Positions 19,214 to 29,334 of a DNA stretch of 64,000 nt are shown here, one piece after another. The notes under the pieces are model-generated. The model was given only the letters and a program-made list of their open reading frames with translations. It searched no databases and had not been told where the DNA came from. Every line of letters starts with the position of its first letter. The stretch's first letter is position 1. The position numbers and the translations under genes are program-made. Origin of the DNA: Paenibacillus caui (GTDB taxonomy: Bacteria > Bacillota > Bacilli > Paenibacillales > Paenibacillaceae); NCBI RefSeq assembly GCF_019904135.1, contig NZ_JAIOGQ010000025.1, forward strand, positions 1 through 64,000, in the 5' to 3' direction.

Positions 19214-19879
19214 TTAGTTGCCTCCTTCCTGAGCAGCTTGTTTCTTAGCCGTAGGAAGAACCTCTCCACGATAAATCCATACTTTTACGCCGATACGGCC
19301 ATAGGTTGTATGTGCTTCAGCCGTTCCGTAGTCGATGTCGGCACGAAGCGTATGAAGTGGAACAGTTCCTTCACTGTAGCCTTCCGTACGAGCAATTTCA
19401 GCACCGCCAAGACGACCGCTGACTGCTGTTTTGATCCCTTTTGCACCGGAACGCATCGTTCTTTGAATCGCTTGTTTCAGAGCGCGACGGAAAGAAACGC
19501 GGCGTTCCAATTGTTGTGCAATGCTTTCTGCGACAAGAATCGCATCAAGATCGGGAGTTTTGATTTCAGAGATATTAATGTGAACTTTTTTGCCGCCTGC
19601 AATCTTCGTGATCTCATTGCGAAGGTTTTCGACTTCGGATCCACCTTTACCAATAACCATACCTGGCTTAGCAGTGTGGATCGTGACGTTCACACGATTA
19701 GCCGCTCTCTCGATTTCAATGCGAGATACAGCGGATTCTTTCAATTTATTTTTCAGGTACTCACGGATTTTAACGTCTTCCAGAAGAAGCTCACCGAAAT
19801 CCTTACCTGCATACCATTTAGATTCCCAATCACGGATAATACCTACCCGCAATCCGACTGGATTTACCTTTTGGCCCAC
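19214..19879 (-). CDS. rpsC: 30S ribosomal protein S3
   Basis: 221 residues. [22 protein letters not shown] opens the protein; the KH domain has [17 protein letters not shown]3 lies at the mRNA entry site and supports helicase activity. The start is GTG 19879, 8 bases after GGAGG; the frame open to 19951 overlaps rplV and has no site. Confidence 0.98.
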   Translation of the reverse strand: MGQKVNPVGLRVGIIRDWESKWYAGKDFGELLLEDVKIREYLKNKLKESAVSRIEIERAANRVNVTIHTAKPGMVIGKGGSEVENLRNEITKIAGGKKVHINISEIKTPDLDAILVAESIAQQLERRVSFRRALKQAIQRTMRSGAKGIKTAVSGRLGGAEIARTEGYSEGTVPLHTLRADIDYGTAEAHTTYGRIGVKVWIYRGEVLPTAKKQAAQEGGN

Positions 19880-19892
19880 ACGTTTTCCCTCC

Positions 19893-20225
19893 TTATTTTT
19901 CAGATACCACCAATGTAATGTGGCTGGTGCGTTTGTTGATACGGCTTGCACGACCCATTGCCCGAGGGCGGAAACGTTTCATGGTTGGGCCCTGATTTAC
20001 GTATGCCTGAGTGATAACCAATTTATTAACATCCATAGAGTAATTGTGCTCTGCATTCGCGATAGCCGAATTCAACAGCTTTTCCACAACCGGGGATGCT
20101 GCCTTCGGAGTATGGCGGAGAATTGCGATAGCTTCACCGACTTGCTTGCCGCGGATCAAATCAACGACCAGTTGAGCCTTGCGCGGAGCGATGCGGATCG
20201 ACTTAGCATGTGCTTTTGCTTCCAA
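19893..20225 (-). CDS. rplV: 50S ribosomal protein L22
   Basis: 110 residues: [23 protein letters not shown], and [22 protein letters not shown] in the extended loop that lines the exit tunnel. The loop, a site of macrolide-resistance insertions in other species, shows no insertion. Confidence 0.98.
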   Translation of the reverse strand: MEAKAHAKSIRIAPRKAQLVVDLIRGKQVGEAIAILRHTPKAASPVVEKLLNSAIANAEHNYSMDVNKLVITQAYVNQGPTMKRFRPRAMGRASRINKRTSHITLVVSEK

Positions 20226-20258
20226 TTTCGTAACCTCCTCTCAAAAGAAGAACTTGAA

Positions 20259-20537
20259 TTAACGTCTTGTTTTCTTGTCGTCGTCCGTATGTCCTTTGTA
20301 CGTACGAGTTGGCGCGAACTCGCCCAATTTGTGTCCGACCATATCTTCCGTTACGTATACCGGAACATGCTTGCGGCCGTCATAGACGCCGAAAGTGTGG
20401 CCGATAAATTGCGGGAAAATCGTGGAGCGGCGGGACCAAGTTTTAATAACCGCCTTCTTGCCGGTTCCGTTCATTTCTTCCACTTTCTTGAGCAGGTAAC
20501 CATCGATAAACGGTCCCTTTTTCAAACTGCGACTCAT
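20259..20537 (-). CDS. rpsS: 30S ribosomal protein S19
   Basis: 92 residues: [41 protein letters not shown] and [16 protein letters not shown]19 forms a head complex with S13. Standard position between rplB and rplV. Confidence 0.98.
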   Translation of the reverse strand: MSRSLKKGPFIDGYLLKKVEEMNGTGKKAVIKTWSRRSTIFPQFIGHTFGVYDGRKHVPVYVTEDMVGHKLGEFAPTRTYKGHTDDDKKTRR

Positions 20538-20614
20538 AGGTTAAATCCTCCCTTCGAAACAACTTCGGATGATGCTAGGCAATTGCCCACCGGGAAGTTA
20601 TGCGTAAGAACGCA

Positions 20615-21445
20615 TTACTTCGTACGGCGGCGAACAATATATTTATCAGAAGCTTTTCCTTTTTTACGCGTTTTGTAACCAAGGGTTGGTTTGCCCCAAG
20701 GAGACAATGGAGATTTACGGCCGATCGGAGCGCGACCTTCACCACCACCGTGAGGGTGATCGTTAGGGTTCATGACGACACCGCGCACTTCCGGACGTTG
20801 TCCGAGCCAGCGGCTGCGTCCAGCTTTACCGATCTTCACGAGCTCGTGGTCTTCGTTGCCTACAGAACCGATTGTAGCACGGCATACTTTGAGAAGTTTG
20901 CGAACTTCGCCGGAAGACAAACGAACGGTTACGTACTTGTCTTCTTTACCAAGCAGCTGGGCTTCAGTACCAGCGGCGCGAACCAATTGTCCGCCTTTGC
21001 CCGGTTGCAGCTCGATGTTGTGGATAACGGTACCTACCGGAATGTTTTCCAGAGGAAGCGCGTTACCGATTTTGATATCGGATCCTGGTCCGGATACCAC
21101 TTCGTCGCCTACTTTCAAACCTTTAGGCGCGATGATGTAGCGTTTCTCTCCGTCCACATAGTGGATCAGAGCGATATTGGAAGTACGGTTCGGGTCGTAT
21201 TCAATCGTAGCAACGCGACCTGGAATGCCGTCCTTGTTCCGTTTAAAGTCGATAATCCGGTATTTACGTTTGTGTCCGCCGCCATGGTGACGAACCGTAA
21301 TTTTACCTTGGTTGTTGCGGCCAGCAGTTTTGCTGAGCGGCGCAAGCAAAGATTTCTCCGGTACATTCGTTGTGATTTCCTCGAACGTAGAGACGGACAT
21401 AGCACGTCTTGCCGGGGATGTCGGTTTATACTTTTTGATTGGCAC
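20615..21445 (-). CDS. rplB: 50S ribosomal protein L2
   Basis: 276 residues. [22 protein letters not shown] is the RNA-binding core, and [26 protein letters not shown] near the end holds the histidine important for peptidyl transfer and subunit joining. ATG follows AGGAGGG. Highly conserved and complete. Confidence 0.99.
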   Translation of the reverse strand: MPIKKYKPTSPARRAMSVSTFEEITTNVPEKSLLAPLSKTAGRNNQGKITVRHHGGGHKRKYRIIDFKRNKDGIPGRVATIEYDPNRTSNIALIHYVDGEKRYIIAPKGLKVGDEVVSGPGSDIKIGNALPLENIPVGTVIHNIELQPGKGGQLVRAAGTEAQLLGKEDKYVTVRLSSGEVRKLLKVCRATIGSVGNEDHELVKIGKAGRSRWLGQRPEVRGVVMNPNDHPHGGGEGRAPIGRKSPLSPWGKPTLGYKTRKKGKASDKYIVRRRTK

Positions 21446-21474
21446 TGTGTTTCCCTCCTAACTTTAAAGAATGG

Positions 21475-21765
21475 TTATACCGATTCAAAGAACTCCAGCG
21501 GTTTGCTGTCAGCCGTCAGCGTAACGAACGCCTTCTTCCATTCCGAAGTATAACCGGAATAGCGTCCATACCGTTTAGGCTTCGCAGGAACGCGCAAAGT
21601 GTTCACATTCTTGACTTTGACGCCAAAGATCGCTTCTACGGCCTGTTTGATTTCGGTTTTGTTGGAACGAATGTCGACTTCAAATACATATTTCAAGTCG
21701 CCCATGTATTCAGCCGTACGTTCCGTAATCACCGGACGTTTGATAATATCACGAGGATCTTTCAT
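21475..21765 (-). CDS. rplW: 50S ribosomal protein L23
   Basis: 96 residues: [20 protein letters not shown] and [21 protein letters not shown]23 is the docking site for trigger factor and SRP at the tunnel exit. Its ATG overlaps the rplD stop by one base (TAATG). Confidence 0.98.
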   Translation of the reverse strand: MKDPRDIIKRPVITERTAEYMGDLKYVFEVDIRSNKTEIKQAVEAIFGVKVKNVNTLRVPAKPKRYGRYSGYTSEWKKAFVTLTADSKPLEFFESV

Positions 21766-22388
21766 TACGCGAGCACCTCCTCTACCTTCTGAACTGCTTC
21801 TTTCGTAATGATCAGCTTGTCGTACGTAAGCACATCAAGAACATTAATGCCGTCAGCCGCTACAAACTTAACTCCCGGGATGTTGCGTGCGGAAAGCGCC
21901 ACGTTGTCGTCATAGCCAGGGGCTACAACCAAAGCTTTGCGATCCACTTTCAGATTGTTAAGAATAGCTGCGAATTCCTTCGTCTTCGGCGCATTAAGGG
22001 TCAAGGCATCAAGTACGATAATTTCGTTCTCGATCACTTTCGAAGAAAGCGCGGATTTGATAGCCAGACGACGAACCTTTTTAGGCAGTTTATATGCATA
22101 GCTGCGCGGAGTCGGACCGAAGACCACACCGCCGCCAACCCATTGAGGGGCACGAATGGAACCTTGACGAGCACGGCCGGTACCTTTTTGTTTCCAAGGC
22201 TTGCGTCCGCCGCCGCGTACTTCCGAACGTCCTTTTACTTTGTGTGTGCCAAAGCGAAGGGAAGCGCGCTGCATAACCACTGCATCATGAAGAACATGCT
22301 CGTTCGGTTCGATACCGAAAACCGCGTCGTTCAATTCAACTTCGCCCACTTGGCTGCCACTAACATTATAAAGTGCTACTTTTGGCAT
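21765..22388 (-). CDS. rplD: 50S ribosomal protein L4
   Basis: 207 residues. The tunnel-lining loop [30 protein letters not shown] is intact. L4 autoregulates the S10 operon in E. coli; in Bacillus no such control of the leader is established. It follows rplC after 26 bases. Confidence 0.98.
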   Translation of the reverse strand: MPKVALYNVSGSQVGEVELNDAVFGIEPNEHVLHDAVVMQRASLRFGTHKVKGRSEVRGGGRKPWKQKGTGRARQGSIRAPQWVGGGVVFGPTPRSYAYKLPKKVRRLAIKSALSSKVIENEIIVLDALTLNAPKTKEFAAILNNLKVDRKALVVAPGYDDNVALSARNIPGVKFVAADGINVLDVLTYDKLIITKEAVQKVEEVLA

Positions 22389-22414
22389 TTTTTGTTCCTC
22401 CTTTCTTCAGTCGA

Positions 22415-23038
22415 TTATTTCTTCACCGTTGCTTGAATTTTAACAAAAGCGTTCTTAGGACCTGGAATGGATCCTTTCACGAGCAGGACGTTGCGTTCAG
22501 CGTCTACTTTAACAACTTCAAGGTTTTGAATCGTAACCGTTTCGCTGCCCAGATGACCTGGAAGGCGTTTGCCTTTCGGCACGCGGTTCGCCTGGATGGA
22601 ACCCATGGAACCCGGTCTGCGATGATAGCGGGAGCCGTGCGCCATTGGTCCGCGGCTTTGTCCCCAACGTTTGATAACACCTGCGAAACCCTTACCTTTC
22701 GAAATACCCGTTACGTCAACGAATTCGCCTTCAGCAAAAAGATCAGCTTTAACCTCTTGGCCAACTTCATATCCTGCCAAATCAACACCGCGAATTTCAC
22801 GAACGTAGCGCTTAGGCGTAGCACCTGCCTTCTTGGCATGTCCTACTTCCGGTTTATTGGCGCTTTTCTCTTTCTTATCAGAGAAACCAAGCTGCACTGC
22901 TTCGTAACCGTCGTTCTCAACGTCTTTCTTCTGGAGAACAACGTTCGGTCCTGCTTCGATAACCGTCACAGGCACCACGTTGCCTTCAGCGGTAAACAAC
23001 TGGGTCATCCCAAGCTTTCTACCTAAGATACCTTTCAT
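22415..23038 (-). CDS. rplC: 50S ribosomal protein L3
   Basis: 207 residues: [49 protein letters not shown], and [18 protein letters not shown]. The loop reaching the peptidyl transferase centre is present. L3 is one of the first proteins to bind 23S rRNA. Confidence 0.98.
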   Translation of the reverse strand: MKGILGRKLGMTQLFTAEGNVVPVTVIEAGPNVVLQKKDVENDGYEAVQLGFSDKKEKSANKPEVGHAKKAGATPKRYVREIRGVDLAGYEVGQEVKADLFAEGEFVDVTGISKGKGFAGVIKRWGQSRGPMAHGSRYHRRPGSMGSIQANRVPKGKRLPGHLGSETVTIQNLEVVKVDAERNVLLVKGSIPGPKNAFVKIQATVKK

Positions 23039-23079
23039 GTTGACACCTCATTCCCTTTACTAGTAACTTGCATTTAAAA

Positions 23080-23490
<411 letters not shown>

Positions 23491-23524
23491 TCACATCATC
23501 GCAACGTCACAAACAACATTCACT

Positions 23525-23553
23525 ATTATATAGAATAGATGGGCATAATGCAA
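23525..23553 (-). promoter_or_regulatory. Promoter of the S10 operon
   Basis: TTGCAT, a 17-base spacer and a perfect TATAAT on the minus strand, 137 bases ahead of rpsJ. It lies directly after the island's terminator, so the ribosomal operon no longer depends on read-through from tuf. Confidence 0.85.
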
Positions 23554-23572
23554 GCGAAAAATAAGCATAATA

Positions 23573-23607
23573 AAAACACCGCGGTTATTTCCTAAATCGC
23601 GGTGTTT
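23573..23607 (-). terminator. Terminator at the end of the carbohydrate island
   Basis: AAAACACCGCG and CGCGGTGTTTT pair around a loop of about 13 bases, then TTATT. It insulates the S10 promoter from island transcription. Confidence 0.9.
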
Positions 23608-23623
23608 TAACTTGCTTAAATGC

Positions 23624-25204
23624 CTACCCTTGAAACCCTTCGGGCCAGTGAATCTGTATTCCTTCCGACTGGATCAGCGATTGAAAATCCGCCAGATGCT
23701 CCTTGCTTTCCCGGATCTCCCGCGGCAGAATTCCGTGGTTTATCGCGTAGGCTGCCAGGTAACCTGCCGCCTCCCCGATGTTCCATTCCGTAGGGTGCAA
23801 TCGGTAGCAGCCGTTTGTAATCTGGGTCGTTCCAATATTTTTGCAGGCGGGAAGCAGGTTCTTAACCCGGATCGGGAGCAGAGCGCCGAGCGGAATTTCA
23901 TAAGGATAGTTCGGAATATAAAAGCTGCGGCGGGACTGGGTTGTGGCATGAAGGTCGAGCGGGTAGCTTCCTACGCCAACGCTGTCATCATATGTCCGGA
24001 TTCCCAAACTGCCGCGGATTTCCTTGCTGACATCCTGTTCCGCTATCGTATAGATCGCTTTGATTCTTCTTGACTCGCGGATGTATGGATGCTTGGCCAG
24101 GCCGTCTTCCGTGCCTAGAACATCCTTTCTAAGCCTAAGTCCCGGATATCCCTTGCCTCCGTCCGGCCTTGGCGTTTCGGTTTGAAGCCAGTAGAGCAGC
24201 GACAGGCTCAGCTGTCTTGCGCCCTCCAGGTGCTTCTGACGCTCTTCTTCGGAAACGCCATAGATCATTCCCAAATTATAATCATTCTGGGCCCAGTTGA
24301 TTAAAGATATTTCACTTGGATAGAGCCCCTCCTCAAACAGGGATGGATCGATGATCCGGCGGTAGGTCCACAAAGACATCAGTCCCCGTTCATCGGGAAA
24401 CAGGCAAAATTCCTTGAGATTATCCATACTGTCCGCGTCGCTCGCAAACCAGCTGAACAACGGGACCTTGGTATTTTCAGGAACATGCTGCATCCAGAAA
24501 TCGTAATCCCTTGGTTTGTCTATTGTAAAATTCCCGTCCGGCACATAATCAAGAGCAAAGACATGGGTAATGGATTGAACGTCCATCGGCCTTGCTTCCT
24601 CCAGTGCATGCGGTTCTCCTGTATCCGATTTGGCTTCGGCTCCGGTAACATGCTCTACACCTGCAAGGGGCAAAACATCGCCGCATTCCGTAGCATCGAG
24701 AAAATATTTTCCCACGAGCACCCACTCTTTATCCTGCCTGATATGCTTCACCGTTACGTTCCTGACCCAATCCCCATCCGTTTCGGCGCTGACCGGACGG
24801 ACTTCATATAATATAGTGATTCTGCCGCTATTGACGTAAGGAGCCAGCATATCCTCTATTACGCGCAACGCCACTCTGGGCTCGTGGCACAGCCGGCTTA
24901 CCCAGCCGTTGCCCGGATTAAAGAGCGGATCGTTTGCCGCCTGCTCGGTCAGCGGATAGTTCGTCCGGTAATACGCCCTTACCCGTTCCCTGAACTCCCG
25001 GTAGGTTGCCGTGCAGCCGAAGCTTTCAATCCATTTGTGCTCATCAGGCGGAACCGCCTGGCTAGTCAATTGTCCGCCCAGCCAGTCCGTTTCCTCCGTC
25101 AGAGTGACGGAGCACCCTGTTTTGGCAGCGGCCAGCGCTGCCATGCAGCCTCCAAGTCCTCCTCCGACGACAATGATATCTGTATCTATTTGCGAACTTA
25201 CCAT
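23624..25204 (-). CDS. FAD-dependent oxidoreductase (PF12831 type)
   Basis: 526 residues. A Rossmann GxGxxG motif (GGGLGG, 14-19) binds FAD; TEETDWLGGQLTSQAVPPDEH follows, the pattern of the FAD_oxidored family that is often labelled xanthan lyase by database carry-over. A second FAD-related segment is VGKYFLDATECGDVLPLAGV, and the C-terminal half has NLLPACKNIGTTQITNGCYRLHPTEWNIGEAAGYLA, which closes over the flavin in the family. No signal peptide, so it is cytosolic. The substrate is unknown; oxidation or dehydration of a sugar-derived intermediate is an inference from its operon. It lies 28 bases after the ROK gene and is last in the operon. Confidence 0.82.
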   Translation of the reverse strand: MVSSQIDTDIIVVGGGLGGCMAALAAAKTGCSVTLTEETDWLGGQLTSQAVPPDEHKWIESFGCTATYREFRERVRAYYRTNYPLTEQAANDPLFNPGNGWVSRLCHEPRVALRVIEDMLAPYVNSGRITILYEVRPVSAETDGDWVRNVTVKHIRQDKEWVLVGKYFLDATECGDVLPLAGVEHVTGAEAKSDTGEPHALEEARPMDVQSITHVFALDYVPDGNFTIDKPRDYDFWMQHVPENTKVPLFSWFASDADSMDNLKEFCLFPDERGLMSLWTYRRIIDPSLFEEGLYPSEISLINWAQNDYNLGMIYGVSEEERQKHLEGARQLSLSLLYWLQTETPRPDGGKGYPGLRLRKDVLGTEDGLAKHPYIRESRRIKAIYTIAEQDVSKEIRGSLGIRTYDDSVGVGSYPLDLHATTQSRRSFYIPNYPYEIPLGALLPIRVKNLLPACKNIGTTQITNGCYRLHPTEWNIGEAAGYLAAYAINHGILPREIRESKEHLADFQSLIQSEGIQIHWPEGFQG

Positions 25205-25232
25205 TTACTTTTCCCCTTTCAGGTCAAGTCAA

Positions 25233-26135
25233 TTACGCTGTTCGTCCGGCAAGCTGAACAGCCAGTTTGGCGGCCCCGATGGCCCCGGCCTTATTTCCAA
25301 GCTCCGCGAGCTTGAGACTGATATGCTTGTTATTTAGACTTAAGCGCTGCTGCAGTCCGGACCAATCTATCGATTTCGAATCAGCGAGACCGCCTCCAAG
25401 GATGATCGCTTCCGGATCAAGGCTGTTTTGGATGTTATGGAGAGCCACGGCCAAATGATCGAGATACCGGTTTAAAACCTCGCTGACCGTTTTATTTCCT
25501 TCTATATAATGGGCCATCACTTCCTGCCCTGAAGCATAGGCAGTTCCGCAGGCTTCCGAAGCAAGAGCGGCCAGCGCGCTCCCCGACAAATACTGTTCCA
25601 TGCAGCCTCTTTGGCCGCAATTGCATGGACGTCCGCCCGGAATCAGCACAACATGGCCCCATTCGCCTCCGCTCCAGTGGGCTCCGTGTTGGAGCTTCCC
25701 GCCGATCAGGTTGGCTCCCCCAACGCCTGTTCCAAGGGTGAGCATCACGACGTCGGAATATCCTCTTCCTGCACCTAGCCACCACTCCCCAAGCAGTGCG
25801 GCATTGGCATCATTGTCCACAGCGGCTGGAATACCGTATTTGTCCTGTGCCCAATCCTTCAGACGCAATCCCTGCCAACCCGGCAAATTGTCCGTGGCAT
25901 ACACGACCTTGCCCTCTTCCGCATTCACCCTGCCTGCGGTTCCGATTCCGATTGCCTCAACCTTTTCATCCTCGATCAGCCGGTCTAGCACCTCGGCCAC
26001 CCTGGCCAAAATATGCTCTCTTCCTAATGAAGCATCCGTGCGAACGCGGTATTCCGCCGAAATGACGCCGTGCTCTTGCTCCACTACAACGCCTTTAACG
26101 GTCGTTCCTCCAATATCGATGCCGATTACCTTCAT
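25233..26135 (-). CDS. ROK family sugar kinase, probable N-acetylmannosamine kinase
   Basis: 300 residues. The phosphate-binding DIGGT is at 7-11, VDNDANAALLGE holds the likely catalytic base D109, and the ROK zinc site is formed by H161 (EWGH) and CNCGQRGC at 171-178, followed by MEQYLSG. It has no N-terminal DNA-binding domain, so it is a kinase and not a repressor. With nanE three genes upstream in transcription order, phosphorylation of ManNAc (NanK role) is the most likely job; glucokinase activity cannot be ruled out from sequence. Confidence 0.85.
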   Translation of the reverse strand: MKVIGIDIGGTTVKGVVVEQEHGVISAEYRVRTDASLGREHILARVAEVLDRLIEDEKVEAIGIGTAGRVNAEEGKVVYATDNLPGWQGLRLKDWAQDKYGIPAAVDNDANAALLGEWWLGAGRGYSDVVMLTLGTGVGGANLIGGKLQHGAHWSGGEWGHVVLIPGGRPCNCGQRGCMEQYLSGSALAALASEACGTAYASGQEVMAHYIEGNKTVSEVLNRYLDHLAVALHNIQNSLDPEAIILGGGLADSKSIDWSGLQQRLSLNNKHISLKLAELGNKAGAIGAAKLAVQLAGRTA

Positions 26136-26156
26136 GGCCCGCCCCCCTGTCAGGAA

Positions 26157-26993
26157 TCAATAGATTTTATCGATAACGGCACGGGCGGTTTTCTCTTTCA
26201 TCGTTTTCGTCTTCTCCAGATCTTTCAGCGACAGCCCTTCACAGATCAAATCGATCACAAACAGCTGCGAGATCTTCGCTGTAATCGAACCGCCCTCAAG
26301 CGGAGACTCTTTGCCGGCTGTGAGCAGCACAATATCGGCAATCCCCGTAATTGGCGATTTGGCATAATTGGTGATGGCGATCACTTTGGCCCCGTTGTTC
26401 TTGGCTTTGGCCAAAATTTCATTGGTATCCTTGGTACTGCCGGATACGCTAAAGCCAACCGCCACATCTCCATCCTCCAGCAGCACGGCGCTCATAGCCT
26501 GAATATGGCTGTCTGTCGTTGCGTCGGACCGCCTGCCCACGCGCAGAAACCGGTTTTTCGCATCGAGAGCCGTAATGCCGGAAGCCCCGACGCCAAAAAA
26601 TTGAATGTGGCGGGCTTGATCTATAAGATCGATGGCCGCTTGAAGTTTGTTCTTGTCAAGGAGACTCAGACTGACCTGCAAAACCTCGACAGCGTTGTTG
26701 CATACCTTTTCCGTGAAATCAATTTCTTTTCCCGCCAGCGCGGCGGAGTCTGCTTTCTTCATCGACTGGCTTTGGGCTAAAGCTAACCGAAACTCCTGAT
26801 AACCCTTAAACCGGATTTTTCGACAAAACCGAATGACGGTCGTTTCGCCGACATTGGAAGCTTCGGCAAGCTCTGTGACCGAATAATACAGCACTTTATC
26901 CGCATAATCCAGCACATGTCTGGCCACTTTCTGCTCGGATTTGGTCAAAGACGGATAGAAGCTGGTGATTTCAGCCATTAAATCCATGCACAT
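26157..26993 (-). CDS. RpiR/MurR family transcriptional regulator
   Basis: About 278 residues. An N-terminal HTH_6 domain (LTKSEQKVARHVLDYAD, then VGETTVIRFCRKIRFKGYQEFR) is followed by a SIS sugar-phosphate isomerase-like domain (QFFGVGASGITALDAKNRFLRVG, VGFSVSGSTKDTNEIL). Such regulators sense phosphosugars; in sialic acid and N-acetylmuramic acid operons the ligands are ManNAc-6P, GlcNAc-6P or MurNAc-6P. The gene begins inside the end of nanE. ATG 26993 is preferred for its AAAGGGG site; 26987 and 26978 are alternatives. It probably controls this operon from the 32448-32829 region. Confidence 0.88.
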   Translation of the reverse strand: MCMDLMAEITSFYPSLTKSEQKVARHVLDYADKVLYYSVTELAEASNVGETTVIRFCRKIRFKGYQEFRLALAQSQSMKKADSAALAGKEIDFTEKVCNNAVEVLQVSLSLLDKNKLQAAIDLIDQARHIQFFGVGASGITALDAKNRFLRVGRRSDATTDSHIQAMSAVLLEDGDVAVGFSVSGSTKDTNEILAKAKNNGAKVIAITNYAKSPITGIADIVLLTAGKESPLEGGSITAKISQLFVIDLICEGLSLKDLEKTKTMKEKTARAVIDKIY

Positions 26994-27681
26994 GCTGCCC
27001 CTTTCTGATTTTTGCTGCATATCGTTCCGTAATAAGCTGAGGCCTGGTTATGGCTGAACCAACCACAACGGCATGCGCCCCGGCATTGAGCATAAGTAGA
27101 GCTTCGTCAGGCGTAGAAATTTTTCCTTCCGCTATGACCGGAATGTGAAGCTTGCCAACAGCTTCCTTGACCAGCGCAAAGTCGGGGCCCGGTTCCTGAC
27201 GGGAGTACGGCGTATATCCCGATAGAGTGGTGGATACACAGTCCGCACCGAGCTCCTCGGCAACCAGCGCCTCCTCCAAAGTAGAGATATCGGCCATAAC
27301 CAACTGCCCTTGTTTCTTCAAATACTGGATCAAATCCTTTAGCGCCTCTCCTCCCGGTCTGGTCCGATTCGTTGCGTCAAGCGCAATAATATCGATCCCC
27401 ACCGCAAGCAATTCGTTGATTTCCTTCATAGTTGGAGTAATAAAAATATCACTGTCTTTATAGTCCCTCTTTATGATACCGATGATCGGCAGTTTGGTCA
27501 TCCGTTTAATGGCCTCAATGTCCTGCACGCTATTGGCGCGAATTCCGACAGCTCCTCCGATTTCAGCAGCTTTGGACATTTTGGCCATTGTATCGGCTCC
27601 GTACAGCGGTTCACCCTCTAACGCCTGACACGAAACGATCAACCCTTTTTGAATCGTGCTGAAGAACGGATGGCTCATCAT
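26971..27681 (-). CDS. nanE: N-acetylmannosamine-6-phosphate 2-epimerase
   Basis: 236 residues of the NanE TIM-barrel family. KGLIVSCQALEGEPLYG opens the protein, and IIGIIKRDYKDSDIFITPT, DIIALDATNRTRPGG and MADISTLEEALVAEELGADCVSTTLSGYT are the conserved substrate and catalytic regions. It converts ManNAc-6-phosphate to GlcNAc-6-phosphate. ATG 27681 follows GAGGAGG by 9 bases; the frame open to 27720 has no site. No nanA or sialidase lies nearby, so the ManNAc may not come from sialic acid. The 3' end overlaps the RpiR gene. Confidence 0.93.
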   Translation of the reverse strand: MMSHPFFSTIQKGLIVSCQALEGEPLYGADTMAKMSKAAEIGGAVGIRANSVQDIEAIKRMTKLPIIGIIKRDYKDSDIFITPTMKEINELLAVGIDIIALDATNRTRPGGEALKDLIQYLKKQGQLVMADISTLEEALVAEELGADCVSTTLSGYTPYSRQEPGPDFALVKEAVGKLHIPVIAEGKISTPDEALLMLNAGAHAVVVGSAITRPQLITERYAAKIRKGQHVHGFNG

Positions 27682-27735
27682 GTGTCTTACCTCCTCTATC
27701 GAACAGCAGCGTTTTGTCATGAAGAAGGCTCGCCA

Positions 27736-29286
27736 TCAAGCAAGACCTTCTATTTCTCTGTCTCTTTCTTTTTTCTGCAATTTCGTCCGCAGACCAACCT
27801 CAAACATACGGCTCCATGGCATATAAACGTCTTCTATCACTACCCGGTAGGTTTCATCATTGATATGTGTTTCGACAAAACGCTCCAGTTCTTCCTTAAC
27901 GGCTTCTGCAGCCTTCCCCCGCTGTCCGTCAACCCTAAAGTAATCCATGCCGAGCATCGGCAATTTGTGTTCTTTAATATATTGACGCACGTAGGAGCAG
28001 TAGCCCGCATCTTCTGTATAACGCAGCGATAAGAAATTCAAATGCTGCTCGGTCTCTCCATAAATATGGTATATCATACCTTGCGCTATGCATGTTCCCA
28101 GCGTATTGGAACTTGTATTCCAACCGGCATAACCTGCAAGCCGGAACAGCAGTTTCTTTTGTCTCAACAATTCAACCAGATTCTTGTCCGAGCCGTTTGC
28201 AAAACCAATGTCCGCTACGATGCAAGGCTTCCCCAATTCCCCCGCACAAAAATCAGCCATTTCCACCAGCTCCGCCAGATTGCGAAAAACCTGATATCCG
28301 ACATTCGGATGATTTTGCGAAACGCTCTCCATCATGGTTTCTCCCGGTGAATTGATGAACAGGACAAGATCGGCTTCTGATATCGACGAACAAATCAGCC
28401 CGCCCGCCGCCAAAATCTGATATTTCACACTTTCATATAATGGCCGGTCTTCATAAAGAGGCGTAATGAACGGACCTTGCAAGCTTGAGAAGCGCGGATA
28501 AACGAGCGGCCTTTGGCCTTTGAAGTGATTGATCATGCGTGCCAGCAGCGTACATCCTACCTCATCCGCACCAGGATACATATAAATCTTCAAATCCAGT
28601 TTGGCCTCCGCAATGGCTTCGCGCACTTGTTGCTGGTCCAGCGTCGTTAATCCAAAGGGAGCCGAATCATCCTGGGGAACAATCATGAAATCAATCGTTC
28701 CGTCCTGAACGAGCTTGACGGCCTGTTTGTTTATTTCAATATTGATCCTCCGCCGATGCAAATAGTCATTCAGAACAGACAGCGGCAGTTTGTCGTCTAT
28801 ATCCGCTTTCTCCAGTTTCTCTTCCTCTGTTGCAATTCCAAGCTGCTGCCGGTGGCCAATATAGCCCTGCCTGAATATTTCCCGGCCCCAGTCCTTGTAA
28901 TAATCAGGCTCTTCATCGTCGCTCGAATATTGAGGGCAGCGCATGATCAAACTGAGCGCATATAGGCGGAGCGAAGGGTTCGCCTCCTTCAACTTTTGCA
29001 ATCTGTTCAATTTGTCCAAGCACTGCTCAGTGGAGAGATCATGAAGACGGGAAGGAATAATCCCGCCATATACCAATGTATCTAACGATATAACGGCTCC
29101 GGCCGCATCCTTCACTTCGCTGAGCAGCCATTCCCATAATTGTTCAGTATTGGCCGGCTGTTTCTTGGCTCCCATCATGGAAAGCGGCGGCGCAGCCATT
29201 GTAAAGCCCGTTCCCTCCGAAAGCGCGGCAGGAAAATAATAATTGCAGGGCCGTTCATCCAAAGGAATATAAACGATTTTCGTCAT
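27736..29286 (-). CDS. DUF4127 family protein, function unknown
   Basis: 516 residues. The start MTKIVYIPLDERPCNYYFP, with PLDERPCN at 8-15, and SLDTLVYGGIIPSR at 67-80 are the signatures by which I assign DUF4127 (PF13552). Other conserved-looking charged stretches are VPQDDSAPFGL and MYPGADEVGCTLLARM. No signal peptide or membrane helix, so it should act in the cytosol on imported material. Starting at ATG 29286 behind GGAGG, it is co-directional with sugar permeases and nanE. I know of no established biochemical activity. A glycoside-cleaving or sugar-modifying role is a hypothesis from context. Confidence 0.82.
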   Translation of the reverse strand: MTKIVYIPLDERPCNYYFPAALSEGTGFTMAAPPLSMMGAKKQPANTEQLWEWLLSEVKDAAGAVISLDTLVYGGIIPSRLHDLSTEQCLDKLNRLQKLKEANPSLRLYALSLIMRCPQYSSDDEEPDYYKDWGREIFRQGYIGHRQQLGIATEEEKLEKADIDDKLPLSVLNDYLHRRRINIEINKQAVKLVQDGTIDFMIVPQDDSAPFGLTTLDQQQVREAIAEAKLDLKIYMYPGADEVGCTLLARMINHFKGQRPLVYPRFSSLQGPFITPLYEDRPLYESVKYQILAAGGLICSSISEADLVLFINSPGETMMESVSQNHPNVGYQVFRNLAELVEMADFCAGELGKPCIVADIGFANGSDKNLVELLRQKKLLFRLAGYAGWNTSSNTLGTCIAQGMIYHIYGETEQHLNFLSLRYTEDAGYCSYVRQYIKEHKLPMLGMDYFRVDGQRGKAAEAVKEELERFVETHINDETYRVVIEDVYMPWSRMFEVGLRTKLQKKERDREIEGLA

Positions 29287-29334
29287 TGCTTTTACCTCCG
29301 GCGGATATAAAATTTCTGAATTCATGAACCGGCA

